A DNA stretch of 64,000 bases from Rotaria socialis (GCA_905331475.1 CAJNYU010001973.1:19843-83842), one strand, 5' to 3'. Shown: positions 10,640 through 25,089, counted from the first letter of the stretch. The notes: generated by a model not told the origin, from the sequence alone. A program made the numbers and translations.

Positions 10640-13600
10640 CTAATCCTCGCTATTTGATTGTTGTTCTTTTTCAGCAAGTTTTTTATTTGCCATATTATTT
10701 ACTTCGTTCCAGAAATTAACTAAACGATTGTTATCATTATCACAAAATGCCCGAAAGTCTGCTAGCATAATATCTTGATATTTTTCTTCGCCTGTTTGTG
10801 AACTTCGCCATTTTTTTCCTAAACAAAAATTCCAACACCAATAAAATCCACAATTTAATTGTGATGAATGGCTATCAGCTGTAAGCCCACTTGTTATAAC
10901 ACGTGTTGGTTGAGAATTACAGTGAACATTATAAACATCAGATATTATATAGACCAACATACCACCGCTAATATGAACATAATAAATATTTTCATCGTTA
11001 CGACTAACACACGCGTTTAAAATAAATCCATAACTAAAAATACAAAAACCAAATAAATGCCGAAGTTCTACTATCGATTTATGGCTACTTTGGACACTCC
11101 GATGGGAATAGTGAACTCTAAAAATGTTGAACAGGATGCACTAGACGCTGTTTATATAATACCACGATAAATAAGTACTCTTTGAAAAGTGTGCTAGTCT
11201 CGTACAGATATGTTGATCAGTTCCAGATGCAATTAAATACCGATTATTAGTTCGAACAGTTTATTCACACGAAAAGAGAAACTTTAACTAACCGTTTCAG
11301 TATGAGTTCCTGGAAAATGCCTATTCGATGAGCTTCCTTTGCTTCCGGATGACGAGCAAGTTGATCACGTAAACATGCAGAATTAATCTTGATATAAATA
11401 GGACCTAAAATATAATAAATCAATGATATAAAAACGAAACATTTTCTTTGCAATCGAATAACTCAACACAAATCATAATTGATGTAACCGAGGATATTGA
11501 ACGCGATATATCTGACGAATAATGGCATACATATAATCTAGTTTATATTGCTAAGAACAAGTTCATATGGTAATAGAATCATCAATGCGCCTATTACCCA
11601 AGACCAAAGTCATTGGATAGAAAAAATGGAATATTTGTTTTCGGACATTTTCATACAAAATTATGCATTATAAAACTTCAGTGCGGATATCTCGATTTAA
11701 TTCTAAATTATTGAAACATTCGCCTTAATGAAAACTAGGCATCAATATGTAGTCTCATCATTGATTTCAACTGATATGCTCTCGTGTGTAACTGAAAGTA
11801 GTCGGTGATTCGCATATAATCTTATTTTCGAAGCACACTTAAACATTTTATCGTTAATCATCGTTTTCTAATTTTCCTGTAGAAAATCGTGATATATTGA
11901 GGATTAACTTCTACATTAGAAAATAGAAAACATTTCGCTGGTCAATAGCGACAAGATAATTTGTTTGTTAACGCCTCTAGCCATATTGTATTCAAAAGAA
12001 ATATTTTTTCTGAGATGACTTTCATATATTGACTATCGAAGATCTTAGTCAAAAGTATTCTGATAACACAGTTTTCATCTAATTCACGAAGTAGTTATCT
12101 ATTTCCTTTACATTAACATGAAGTCTTTTATTTTCTCTTGTTTTCATTTTACCTCTGAGTGCATCGAGTTCCGAAAATGGATCACATGGGATCGGTACAA
12201 GATGAAATGCCACTTGATTCGTTCCGAGTATTGTTCCTGTACGTTGTGACCATTGTGTAATTAAATCTCCAAGTATACATGATGTTGCAACAAGCCAACG
12301 TATTTCAAGTTCAAACAAACAATGTGGATTGTAGAACGAATGATAATGGGCTGTGGCCCATTCGCGTCTATCTGATATATGTTTAGGATCTACATCAACG
12401 TTACAATCACGTTTGAGGACAATCGATGGCGTTTGTGGTTTACTATTTTTCATATTTGATAGAGAAGATAAATTAATTCCATTTGATGGAGATCCTTGTT
12501 TTCGAGGTTTGACTTGTGGAGTATCGATTAATTTTGGTAGTAGACGCATGGGTTTACATTCGCCAAAGCCTAAATAGTCCATAGATGGAATGTATGATTG
12601 CGTTTGATGAAATTCAACTTCAGCATAATCATTTGCATCAAGACGAACTAGAAATTAAAACGAAATTTCATCAGCAAAAGAAATTTAAATCTCCGGAAAT
12701 ACTTACAATTTTTGGTTTTTTCTGTTACAATATAGTAAAGGAAAAATCCAAAACGAAAACTATTTTCTGTATGCGTACAATGCCGAATATATTGATTAGT
12801 AAATAAATACTGTTACGAAAAAAGCAAAGCTTATAATTTTCTAGAGAAATGCCGTTTTTTCTTACCTCAAATAAACTCAAAGCTGTTTTTTCATCTTCTA
12901 TAACATCACCGTGCTCAATAGACCACCAAATAGCTTCAATTCCAATAAATGTATATTCCGGTAGAACGGAATCTTTTACAAATAATAAACCTTGTTGTTC
13001 ATCTTGAAACAAATTAAATAGATCATTTATTGCACTTAAATCACCAGACATGATATTTGCTAATTGAAACATTTGAATTGGAATTCTAAAATATGATAGA
13101 TTTGCAAAATTAGCAGAACAAAAGAACCAATATCTTACAAATTTTTTCCTTGTCGCTTCGTAGGGTCCGTACGTTTTTTACCTGTTTTAGGGTTAAGAGG
13201 CTAAAGAGAATTTCGAGAGCGTCGAAAGAAGAATAGTCTGAAGTATCGTCTTACTCGGCGTATGCATTCAGTTGATCCAATAGACGAACGTGAAAGTTTA
13301 TTAAGCATAAATAAAAATCGAACAAAATGTTCAACATAAAGAAAAAAATCTTCGTGTGACATTTCTTTGCGACTATCACATTTTGTTTGGCCGGATTCAA
13401 TATTTTTTATAGTGTAATCTTTCGACACAGGCATAAGAACAAGACGTGTATGCCAATATTTTACTAACTAAACATAACACGATGCATATATGAACATATG
13501 TCGATTAAAATCATTGTATAGTACATACATCTGACAATTTGTGATCACCGGTTCCATGATTTCCGACAACATTATCTACTAAATTCCATGAAAATGATTC

Positions 13601-16600
13601 TAAACTTTCAAGTTGTAATTCATAACTCGCAGGATCGAAATCCGATGAATCAGGACATTGAAAGCGATATTTATATTGAACAGATTTTGGTAGAAAAACA
13701 TTTCTTAAAATAAATAAATAAATAAATAAATAAATAAAGGATCTAATTTGAAAACGAAACTAACTGTGGTTTATGTTGTTGAACATAAATAACAACAGTA
13801 TCTTGAGATTGATTTTCTTCTGTAACAAGACTTAATGTATGATAAATTCTACCGATGCTGAGTAAACGATTATATTCTGTTTCTTTATAGCCAGCACGTC
13901 GAATTGATTCATTCATTTTTTGATGAATATGACCAGGAATTTCAACAATCATTTGAAAACCCTATCGTTTATTCGATATTAAAAAGCAAAGTTGATATAA
14001 AAATAAGTCTTACTTGTGATAATCGTTGATCAATTAATTCATCAAATGTAATTCTTTGACGTTCCATATTATCGCTACTAAAAAGTTATAAATCGGAAAA
14101 TAATTAAATTTTTCAAGAATAAAATCCTACCAAAGTATTTTATCACTGTTCAAATTTCCATTTGGTATGATTTTTTTCTTTCTGTCAACTTCAATATGAG
14201 GTAGTAAAGCATGAATAAGCGTATAAGCATTATCTGTAAAATCACGTTGTAAGTCTTCAGCCGACGGTACAACATCGAATGTTGTCGGAAGAGTCGCTGG
14301 TATAGTCAAAGATTTCCAATCAATACCAGTTATCATTGATGCACTCCATGGTTCAACACCGGTTGGTCCCCAAATGATTGTTGCTTGTTTTTCTCCTATT
14401 CGGTTTCTAGTTTAAAAGCAAAACAAAAGAAAAATCATTGACTAACTTTTAGGATTGGTTGATTTCGTAGAAACATCACTGCTGGATTTTGTTCTAGTCG
14501 AACCACTGACGCTGGATCGAGCATCATCGTTACCACTATCTTTCCGTTCAGATGCAGTACGTTGAATTTCGTAATTGTATGCGCTAAGAATATTAAAGGA
14601 AACAAGAAGGATTGACGTCAAAATGCAAGTAAACAAAATAGTTTTTCTCTTAACAGGCATAGCGTGCTTAATTCGAGAAAATATTTGACTATTTCTATAG
14701 CAATTTCAAGTTCTCTTCTGAACTTGTTTTCAATTCATCATAAAATGATTCTTGCTCCCTAACAATGCTCTGCAAAGAACCTAGTCTTTTCTCCTATTGT
14801 ACTCGATTCTACGTGAACACAGAATTCATATATTCCCGTTTCAATTTAGTTTCATCCTTATATTTACCGTTTAGGTCTTAAAGATAAATCACTCGACATT
14901 TTTACAAGATGTTTTGGTCGTTTTGATACTAGACCATCGGTAACTTTTTTCGATGTACCGGGAAGCAACATATGAGCACATTTAGAAATGTGAGTAGACA
15001 TTGCTTCGTGTGTTGCACCTTCTGTATGACGTAAATGATGAAAGTGCCATGGTAAATTATTTGGACCTATAAATAATTAAATTAGTATTATTCGACAATG
15101 ATCAATATCGTAGCTTTACCGATAGGAAATGTATGCGCCCATCGACGCCGTCCTGGTGCCATGGGTATTCGAATACTAGCTGGTGCATATGGATTTATTA
15201 ATGCTTTGGGTCGTGCTTGAATACGAGCAAATATATTTGATTGTAAAAAATATGTCTCAGCACTTCGCGCCATGCGGTTGAAACTTTGAGAATTACAAAA
15301 TAAAAGTTGGAATGACGAATTCAATGTATTTTGATATTGAAAATTATTTATGAAACTCGATGATGCTCCTGCATGTGATGTTGAAAGAGATAGATCATCT
15401 TTAATATTTGCATTATAAGGTCGGGGTGTGCCATAAAATTCAGGCATGATATGATTATTATTTTTTACAATTGACAATCCATTTTTTTCGTCAAAGGAAT
15501 CTTCTTCTTCGATTGATTGTCCACCTGAACAGAAGAAGAAAGGTTTTTATTTCTATATCAATATGCTTAAAAAAATAACATGAGAGATAGCAATTAGAAT
15601 TCAGCTATAGAGGGTTAATTGACAGCTTGTGCAGAAATAAGTTCTTCGTTTGTGATCATTAAATCTAATAAAAGATTGTATTAAACGAATTCTTTCAATA
15701 TAATTCAAAGTTTAAAAGTTCTGTGAGACTTGATCATTTGTCCTCAACAGAGATGCGTGGGACGCCGTTTTGCTGGTCCCTGTTCTAATGATTGTTGGTG
15801 CCTATTTGCATAGAAATTTTGCAGAATTTCTTTGATACATATTTCTTTACTACGTCTGTAACTCACGTATACTTCTTCTAAACTCCGCGGAGTACGAAAG
15901 TATTGCTTCCTTTCTTTTGACGTGACCACATTTTTTTTATCGAGACCGAAACTGATTTTGCACAACTTCAGTCCTCGATGAGCTACAAAAATATGTTAGA
16001 TCATCTTACATGTAGGACCCATCGTAATATTTCGTCGCCGTGCTTTTCGGTTTTCAGTTTTGACTAATTTATCTGCATGGCTATCTTTTGTTGATCTATA
16101 AATTAAAACTAAATCAATCATTGTGTTTTTTTTTTCGTATAATATTTACAATTTATTGTGTGATCGAAATACTTTTTCATCGTATTCTTCCATTGACATG
16201 TGTAAAGGTTTTGAGAATGCATCTTCCTCGATCGAATTCATAACATTTTTAGCATCTATAAAATTCCGCAATAGAAACAAGAAGCAATAAAAAATGAATA
16301 CTCTACCTAACATTTCATGTTTTATGCGAGTTTTATCGAATTGTAAACGTGGAATATAACTTGGAAAACACGATGGTGCAGTTGAACGATGATAGTAACT
16401 AAAATTTCGAAAGCGAATAAACCAATTATATTGTAAAAGTATGAAGGCGAAAAAACCTTAAATTCATCCAATGTGCTATTTGATAATCATCAGCTATATT
16501 TGGATCTTCTTTAAAAAATTTAAAAAGTGGTACAGCAAATAAAGGCTGTTCTCCTAAGCACACAAGATCACTTCCGATTCCATTATCTAATACACGTTGC

Positions 16601-19505
16601 TTAGTCATATTGGTTAATTCACGTTCAACTTCAAATACACCAGTACCGGGCGTTATAACCAAGGACATTTGTCCAAGACGATCAAATGGTTGATCGATAA
16701 AATGACGTTCAAATACTAAAGAGAAATTGCAAAAAGACTTTTTTCTAAAAAAACATTTTTTATACAAACCACTCGATGATAAATTCAATGTTTCAAGAAA
16801 ATTGCCATCAGCTGCTCCTGATATGAAACTATGAGGCAATTTATCCGCCTCATTTTTAGGTAACTGCTTTTTATGATAAGTCAGAAGCTCTTCTTTGTAA
16901 TTAATAAGCACTTTTTTTATGGTTGCTAAACGAGGTGACCAATCATCATAACGTTCATTTTGATAGATAACACTGAAATAATCAAATCGAAATTAATACT
17001 AACAAGCAATTTGACTTTATATCATCTAGCAATTTCTTATATTCAAATTTTCTGCACGATAATTATTTTATCAGCTATTCGTCCCTTCTAATTTTCAACA
17101 AACTTTTATCAATCATTTTTCTGATGGTAAACGGCATAGTGAGCATAACTTTAGCGAGTCGTACATTACGGAATGTTGTTCGAATATTATAGATAACTTC
17201 TAGCTTCATCAAAATACAAACAGCAGAAGAATGTATATATTCAAAAAACAATCAATACTACTAAGTCTTATAATTTCATCGAACAATCAGTAGTACTCGT
17301 TGAAGTATGACTATTGACTTCAACGAAACTAGTGAATAAAGACTACGTTAAATTTCAGTAGAAAACAAACAGCATTCATTTAGTGCTTATAAATAGCGAG
17401 TTCGAGAACACTCCGCGGGGCAGAAACGAAAAATGTTTTCATCATGTAAGTTGTACACGTGCGCTAGAGTAGCATAACGTGGCCACATGCGGAGAAAAGC
17501 AAATCTAAGGGTCACGGGAACACTACGTGATAGTTAAAAATGAGAAAAAAGATTGGCTCATTCTTTCTTAACGAGAAATTATAGAAATATGATTTGTTTC
17601 TGTTCATATCTAATCTATCGGTTCTCTTTCGATTGTTCAATATAGAGACTATTAAATTGTTTTTAGAAAGCGTTTTACCGATAGAAATCTTCGTAAAATC
17701 TTCCTCGATAATCTTTATTAATATGGTGACGTAAACTTTGTGGAAAATCTTCCAATGATTTTGCATCATAGAAAACTCTTGAAAATAAAGTCATTGTTAC
17801 ATCATGTTGACAACTCATCAACTGAAAGAAATAAACGATTCGATTTAATTATTCTCATATGCTTATTTTATTCTCATACCTTCCACCGAGTAAATAAATC
17901 AGCAAGAAAGCCATCAACAGCTTTCTCATAAAAAGTATCACCGTGATGATCGAAATTCCACATTTCTTTGGACATTTGTAAAAATATTGTACAACAAGCA
18001 CTCAATGAACGAAAAACAATCTAATAGATATTCAAAATGCAAATCATATTTTAAGATGAGATTTAAAAAAAACAATTTCACTTTTGTATTCTTTGATAAA
18101 TAGCCAGACGAGACGCGGTATGGTGCTTTGTCTATCCATAGGCCGTAAACCGTAGCACTATATGAAATTTTTCAAAAATTAATTTAATTCAAAGAAAAAA
18201 CAAATTTACCGCATGCCGAACATATCAAGTGGCTTTTTCAAGTAGACATTTGTATTAATCTTTAGTGTGTATGAAAATAAATTGAGAAAAAATATTTTAA
18301 TCAACAAAAATGACTTACTAGTTTACGAGAAAACCGCCACATATCACCGCGACTTAGATATTGTTCTTTAACTTGCAATTCGACCAGATACAAAGCAAAT
18401 TTCTAGACGATCAAATTTATTATTATGCAAAAATCAATTCAATTGAACGGAACTTCATTCTCCATTTAGTGTGTTTTATTTGAAATATTATTCGTACATA
18501 AATCTCATCATAATTAGAATGTTCAGTGTTTGCCCTCAAAATAATATCTTTTTCTTGAGATATCACCAGCACGATGCACGTTGCTGACATGGGCTTGTCA
18601 CTTGTGTTATCTAATCACTTGTTGATTATTCAGTATCTCAAGAATAATGCGTCTCTTTTTTTGACCTAAAAGTTTTCGGATACTCTAGGAATCGTAGAAC
18701 ATCTATTGTTTGCATTCTCGATATGGAAATATCATGGCTAATTTCTCGTTGAATATCTGGACTAAATGTCGAAAACGAAAACAAAATCAGTCATAACTGT
18801 TGGTTGGTAATACGTGGATCCTAATGCGCTTAGAACTTCCTTAGCGCCATTGAGTCCTACTCAAAACGAAAAGGTTTTATCATTATCAAATATTGTTTTC
18901 TAATGAATTTGAAATTCTTAATATGTTATGTGTACATTATAAAATCGGAGGATTTTGCAGATAGAAGTCTGATACAACTATTGGGAACAAAATTCAGATT
19001 TTACTAATATACGTTCAAAGTATCGAGTAATTCTATATGAAAAAATAAGACGAAATTAACTAACCTCTTTGTTTGCTACTTGTTGCATTGTATGAAGATT
19101 TCTCATAAAAGTTGTCACAGAAAAAGTTCGCTTAATTGCTTCATCGATAAAAATTTCTATTGAAGAAAAAAAACACAATATTATCTTAATGAAAATTCGT
19201 ATTTGTTTTTCCTAATACCTGGAGGGGCTGCTGCAGCAACGCGCTCTTCATCCACTTGCAAAACAAGTTTTTGTGTGCCCTCTTCATTTAAATTAATGAC
19301 AAATAGATCACCTTTGTGTAAATTAGTTTTACTAGTAACAAGTGTTGGTGCACTTGCATCTAAACACGAGAAAATAAAATATCAACAATCATAATTTTAG
19401 TTTAGAATTAAACAACGAACTTTGTCCGCGCCCATAAAAGCTTAATCGACATTTAAATCTAAATTTTAACCGTATGAGAGTAATTATTGACGTTTTTCTC
19501 GTATA
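10640..19505 (-). CDS. DEPDC5: DEPDC5/Iml1, GATOR1 subunit (RagA/B GTPase-activating complex)
   Basis: A many-exon gene whose conceptual exons match DEPDC5 in order. Blocks in kb: 19.36-19.22 (KGDLFVINL), 19.16-19.07, 18.42-18.32 ([18 protein letters not shown]), 18.26-18.21, 18.16-18.09, 18.02-17.88 ([18 protein letters not shown]), 17.82-17.67 (GRFYEDFYR), 16.97-16.44 ([29 protein letters not shown]), 15.48-15.09 ([11 protein letters not shown]), 14.34-14.13 ([12 protein letters not shown]), 13.95-13.74 (HTLSL), 13.07-12.85 (DEP domain, [17 protein letters not shown]), 12.58-12.08 ([11 protein letters not shown]), 11.43-11.29 and about 11.117-10.640 ([31 protein letters not shown]). The product restrains TORC1 at the lysosome when amino acids are scarce. 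The N-terminal exon is uncertain: a frame with an ATG near 19.51 kb reads [12 protein letters not shown]. Most introns are short; those at about 17.67-16.98 and 19.06-18.42 are 0.6-0.7 kb. Confidence 0.92.
13709..13738. repeat. AAAT tetranucleotide microsatellite
   Basis: About seven tandem copies of a four-base A/T-rich unit inside a DEPDC5 intron, just before the exon block ending near 13.74 kb. Confidence 0.9.
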
Positions 19506-19799
19506 CATACGGCTCTCCGGCAAAGATAGACGCTTCGGACGTTTCATCTGCACTTGTTTCAGTAGCTGCTATCATTTCATGTGCGACGAAAAGTATATAT
19601 ATTATAACTATGAATGGCAAATATAGTTTTCATGATAAGAATTAAAAAGACACTAGCAGCTGTTTTTCTCTGGTTAATCGGTTAATTTGTCAAACTACAG
19701 AACCAATCCAATACAAAAGAACGTATTTTTATGTACTGGTGACCTCTTACGATGAATAGTTTATAATAGGAACTTCGTGTACGCTATGTAACTTTACTA

Positions 19800-19821
19800 C
19801 GATATATATATATATATATAG
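19800..19821. repeat. TA dinucleotide microsatellite
   Basis: About ten uninterrupted AT repeats upstream of DEPDC5. A similar run lies at 23463-23483. Confidence 0.9.
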
Positions 19822-20037
19822 GTCGTTTTTCTCTCTGGGTACTTCTTTTATTCTCTTTCGATGTGTTCGATGAATGTATTTTATCGATGAATTTTACACT
19901 TATTTTTATAGACAAACATGACTAGGCAACATAGATGTCGGAAAAGTTAAAATTTCTTACTTGATGGATACATTTATTACTGATAAAGAAAATAGTCTCT
20001 TACAATCTAAGAGAATAATAATACTTTAATCCACTCT

Positions 20038-20215
20038 TCTCCGACGACTCCCCAGGGATTTGCCTGGACGAATTGATGAGATATCTAAATAAAAACAACT
20101 CTTTCATTTTTTTTAAACTTAAAAAATTTAAGAAGAATTTATAAGTAATTAGATATTTCGTTCATTTTCCCCAGACAACTCCCTGGGGATTCTTCTAGGA
20201 AGAGTTGACCAGGTA
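20038..20215. repeat. Degenerate direct repeat around a CCCAGGG-type core
   Basis: A unit near 20041 (GACGACTCCCCAGGGATT ... GAATTGA) recurs about 130 bp on near 20172 (GACAACTCCCTGGGGATT ... GAGTTGA). The two share roughly 40 positions with scattered mismatches. Each core is itself nearly palindromic. The function is unknown; it could be a mobile-element remnant. Confidence 0.5.
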
Positions 20216-22802
20216 GCCATTTTAAACATAAATATCTTCATTTTCCCAAATCTATCAATAACAATTCATGTAAACCTTCTAAAATTACAATTATACGTAC
20301 ATCTGTACTAGAAAAAGAAAACAAATGTTAGCTGTAGATTCATCCTTCCATGAAGCAAAGGCTATAAAAAGCAACTCAAATTTATTTTACTGTCATACAA
20401 AAGACATCAACTTAATTAGTACAATGGTCTCTGATTAAATCATAAACCAAACTTGAACATTTGTTTTCTGATGTCTAGTTGTAGTTTTTTTTTCTTTCAG
20501 GTCAACTTGTTCTTCACAAGATTTTTAAATATACATCTAAAACTAAAAGTTAAAAAACGAATTTTCTTTGACGCCAGTAAAATGAAGTGTTCTTACTTTT
20601 AATAGCCTTTATAACGATTTTTGATCATCTAATAAAGTCCATTTAGTTATATAGTACGTAGTTGATGTGTATGAATACGAAAAAGCAAACTAATGGCTTT
20701 TTAAGTATTCGAAACAAGTCGAGTAGTACATACTAATGCGGAAGAAGCTCGGCATACATTTATTGATAATTCTATTGATATAGATAATATGTTTAATTTA
20801 ATAATTTAAATAAAAAAGAAAGCGAATAGTAAACAAAACAAATTTCAAGTTCATTCAAAGTAAATATTGGAGCGCTTATTTTTCCATTCATAACAAAATA
20901 ATTGTAATAAATCATAAATATTAATCTATCGTTTCAACGGTAAAAATAACGCGCAGAATCATAAAAATGCATTCATAAACAAAACAAAAGAGGATTATCA
21001 TCGTTTTTACAACGATGAGATAATATTCAAATATGTAACTAAATGTTTTCCATTAGACAATATTTTACGAAATAAAGCAATCGTTAGTATTCAATATGAG
21101 AAATATTGGTTGTCAATCGAGGTTAGTAATTCGCTCGTCCTTTACTTTATCTGAAATTGCAGATCGAGATTCTATTTCAATCATCTATTATTTAGGTCTC
21201 TTTCTAGTCTAGTTGTGATTGATCAAGTTAATCGGATATTCCTGTCTATGACGTCTATACTTTCTCATTTTAAGAGTTGATCCTCGACGAGTTAATAGGA
21301 ACCTATGAACTAACAACCGATGTGATTTACCAGTGACCATTATTGAGAATCACTTGTCGACATTACCAGTCAGAAATCAAATGTGACAACATTGTAAACG
21401 ATTTAATCTCTTTTATATATTAAATAAAAATATGAGTGATGCTAGAATGGAATCGCATCGGAAGTAAACCGAATAAAACGTAAGTAGCAACAAATATTCT
21501 CATGCCATGAAAACCGTTCTATTGTACTAATGCTTAATTCACAGACATACTATATTTCATTATAAAACAACGTGTTAATCCATTGCGATTAGCAAAGTGT
21601 TTAACTCATAGAAAATCAAATGAATTGTTAAGACATGTGCTGTTTTATAATAGATACTTCAAAATAATATCTCTAAAGTAAGCTAATATTTTGAATACAA
21701 TAAATCATTAAATAGGAAATAATTTAGTGAGAGTGAGTCAAGCAGCAATCAGTATGCTGCTCTCGTTCATTAAGAAATAGTCGCGTGATCGATGATAAAA
21801 AGTGCATCGTTCTTTATTTTAATTCGTGTTGCAAAAACGTTTTTCTTCGGAAACTTTTCAACGTTTAGCATCTTTATCACGACAATTTTCCACGCGAAAA
21901 AAAGAAGATTCTTAATTTAACCATCGATTGCATCGAACTAGATATGCAATCAATTGCGTAATGATTCTATTCAGTTCATTTCGTTTTAATGTGTCTCACG
22001 GTCACCCAGTTTTTCACGTTGATAAAATGTGAATAAAAACAATCGGCTTACAGTCTTCTCCGCAACAACATTTCTTACAGAAAACGCAATACGATTTACG
22101 TGCTATCTTTCGTACTACTAATTCTTATCAATATTTGTGCAATATGACGAAGAAAACAATGCTTCTTGTAGTTGATCAATTTGAAGCGAAAATTATTTTG
22201 TTCGCAAAAAATAAACTCTTTCAACTAGTAGACTCCTGTTTTGTCCTTCACGGTGCTGCACAATTCGAATAATATTATGTCTCTTTTTTTCTGTGATAAA
22301 TAATTTATTTATACAAATTAATCCCATATTGTATTCTGTACTCATCATTTCCTTTGCAATTTTAGATGTAGATACGTGTCTATGGAGAATCAAAAGCTAG
22401 CATCACTGAATTAAATTATTAGTATTTTTCTTCAAGAAACAGTTGTCTTATGTAGTCATCAATACAAATAATCATTGGCTTTTCACATGTATTTTATGTC
22501 TCTATATTAGAACTCTCTATCAACATGAATTCTATCATTTGCTATTTCTAGTTCGGGTTGAATTAACAATATCTATTTACCATTTTTTTTTATCTCTCAT
22601 CATCAACTTCTTTGACGAATAACAATGAACCAAAAAACAAAAATGCAGATGAACTTTTCGAAGGAAAAATTAATTTAATTACGAGCCGACACAATGCACA
22701 TCGAATATCATAATCCATACATTTCCGACAGTTAGTCAATATAATATCGAGAAAAATTTCTATTAGTAAAACTTCACTTGCAACAGCGTTTGATTTAGTA
22801 TA

Positions 22803-23212
22803 GAGCTTGTCCGGCTAACTCTGCTACCGGACAGTGAGTGTGTTACTATTTTTACGTATTTTACTTTTCTCATTACTTTTGAACAGTTTACCAGAGAAAC
22901 ACGGGCAACATCTTATTTTGTTCACTAAAATGCGCTCTACAAAGTGTACTCTTCATTTTTCTGGTCTAAAATATTCTTTCACCTGTCTTATGGAAAAATA
23001 CAAAATGTACTTAATATGTTTAAACTATTTTTTGTAAGACAAGTGAAAGAATATTTTAGACCGGAAAACTATGTAGAGAACATTTTAGTGAACAAAATAA
23101 GATGTTGTCCGCGTTTCTCTGGTAAACTGTTCAAAAGTAATGAGAAAAGTAAAATGCATAAAAATAGTAACGCACTCACTTTCCGGTAGCAGAGTTAGCC
23201 GGACAAGCTCGA
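22803..23212. mobile_element. Long hairpin (foldback) element of about 410 bp, MITE-like
   Basis: The first about 190 bases (starting GAGCTTGTCCGGCTAACTCT at 22803) are repeated in inverted orientation at the end, which reads AGAGTTAGCCGGACAAGCTC and closes at about 23210. The arms match closely throughout, including the GAGAAACACGGGCAACATCT and TCTAAAATATTCTTTCAC segments, around a loop of roughly 30-40 bases near 23.01 kb. The flanks give TATAGAGC on the left against GCTCGATA on the right, so a TA target duplication is possible but not clean. No protein is encoded; the short open frames inside are a by-product of the inverted repeat. This is consistent with a nonautonomous DNA transposon. 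Confidence 0.85.
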
Positions 23213-24195
23213 TACAGAGAACGGTATGTACCTAATATCTGATGCAGATCTAACAGAATTCTTGATCATAATGATAGTGTTCATACATTAATCAACTATG
23301 TGTCAATAAGCAAATTCTTACGAAGTTTTCTATTATTACCAAGTGATCACTATGCAAAGTAACGACAAATAGTTGTCAGACACATCATAATGCCAATTAT
23401 TCTCGTCTTATTCGTCTATTGACATTAGCTGTACGTATATCTGTCGCTAGTATCTCCGATCATGTATATATATATATATATATGTATACAATAGTTGAAT
23501 CAGAAACTGGAATCTAGATCTAATATAAGCATTTACATTTATTATCAGATTATTAGAATTTCTAACACAGCATAATCAACTTCATCGCATCTTAGTCTAC
23601 TTGTCGAGCCTGCAAATATTTATATTCAATTGATAAAGAGCGAACAAAAAAAGAGATTCTTGTTCAAAGCGTCTTCTCGTGTGTATTGCCAACATAGTGA
23701 TAGTGTTAATGACGAGCACGGCATAGAGCTATTTTTTCGATTTCTATGACATATTCATGCAATCTGTAAACAAGTAAAATTATCAGAACAATTTGTTTGA
23801 TTATGGAGTTTTAAGGGAAACCACAATCTGATAGGCAACAGTCTGTGTTTTGTCGTAAGCATATCTATGCGCTTAACAAGTCTGACAATTAAGAGTGGAG
23901 AACATATATATCTATATAAATAATGATCATCAATGATCCGAGAAAAATCTATTCGCATATAGATACACGGTCTATCTCATGATGATCAATTATGAGTAAT
24001 ATCTCACTCTACTACACCCGTTGAATCGCTAATTTCACGCTCAATTTAACAATAGAATCAGCTCGATAACTGCCATTGCAGTAACACTATTTACGAAATA
24101 GATTGGATAGATATAACTATAGAAGAAGATTACACAACCATAGACGAACAATAAGCAACAATTTTTATTCCATTTCTAGATTGGTGTATTGAGAA
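23213..24195. other. Intergenic, upstream of the next plus-strand gene
   Basis: AT-rich with a TA run at 23463-23483. No gene was seen. The final 200 bp probably include the promoter and 5' UTR of the gene starting at 24196. Confidence 0.45.
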
Positions 24196-25089
24196 ATGCA
24201 AAACGTAAAAAGTTATTTTTCGTCATGGAAAACATTTTGGAAATCTTCGACGAATTCCTACCAAACACGTACATTATCACTGGCGCCATCAACTATTAAT
24301 TTTACTAATTCAAGTTTAGGCGATTTAAAAGATTCAACTATTGATGAAAAATTAATGATTGATATATCGACAAAATTAATGAATAGTACTTCTCCACCTA
24401 AATTACAAATATGTGCACATAATAAGCAATGGTTTGCATTGAATAATAGTCATTTACTTGTTTATCGTCAATTAGAACGTATTGGTCTCTGTGATACTGT
24501 TGGTAAGTGACAAAATACTCAATAAAAAACGAAATAATCTATTTGAATTTTCTATTCATCTAGTTTGCGATGTCATTCGAAGTGAAGATATACCACTAGG
24601 TATTCGAGAATCACTTGTACCTGTGGTAAAGCGTCAACAAAAGCCTGATAGTTGTTGTCAAAATTCACGAGAACACATGGAAGATCAAAATGTGCTTATG
24701 GATGACGAAGGTCAGTTCATAGTTTTAAAAGGAAGTAGATTTCAATTGCATTTGCTTTTTAAACTAATATATTCTCAAGGTCAAGATGAAATTATGTATT
24801 TTTCTGATGTTCAAGCTGATTCATGTGGTTGTTTAGAAGGCGAAGATCAATGCGATAGCAGTAATATAACATATGGTGATAGTGATCGAGACGGAGATTC
24901 CGATGATGAACAAACAAGTAAAATATTCAATTAGTTTATTTCAATTTGTCTCTGTTTTTATTAGGCTGGCCAACAAAAACATTTTCTCTAACGAGACTTA
25001 GTACGATTGGTAATAGTCGATTCGATGATATTGACTTAGATGACGATGGCACTGAAGATCATCAAAAGGAAATGCAAAGCCTTTTGTAA
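24196..25089 (+). CDS. Uncharacterised three-exon protein with acidic C-terminus
   Basis: Exons 24196-24502, 24564-24917 and 24965-25089, with GT-AG introns of 61 and 47 nt and consistent phases, give 261 aa. A conserved-looking core spans residues about 75-130: ICAHNKQWFALNNSHLLVYR, then QLERIGLC, VVCDVI and DIPLGIRESLVPVV. The pattern W-F-A-L-N-N-x-x-L-x-V-Y-R-x-L-E is one I associate with small ParB/sulfiredoxin-like regions, but this is a weak impression. Residues about 195-215 are rich in Asp, Glu and Cys, and the last about 40 residues contain a second acidic run. There is no signal peptide or membrane segment. It is convergent with GLG1, with 389 bp between the stops. Confidence 0.72.

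Larger units (their letters stand above)
19506..22802. other. Gene-poor stretch upstream of DEPDC5
   Basis: It contains the DEPDC5 5' region, a TA dinucleotide run, and a degenerate direct repeat near 20.04 and 20.17 kb. I saw no convincing coding frame on either strand between about 20.3 and 22.8 kb; the frames present (for example 22193-22393, minus) have no recognisable content. Confidence 0.5.

Noticed and set aside
22834-23189. Two open frames of 67 and 81 codons in the hairpin element
   Set aside because: They are generated by the inverted repeat; there is no motif and codon content is low-complexity.
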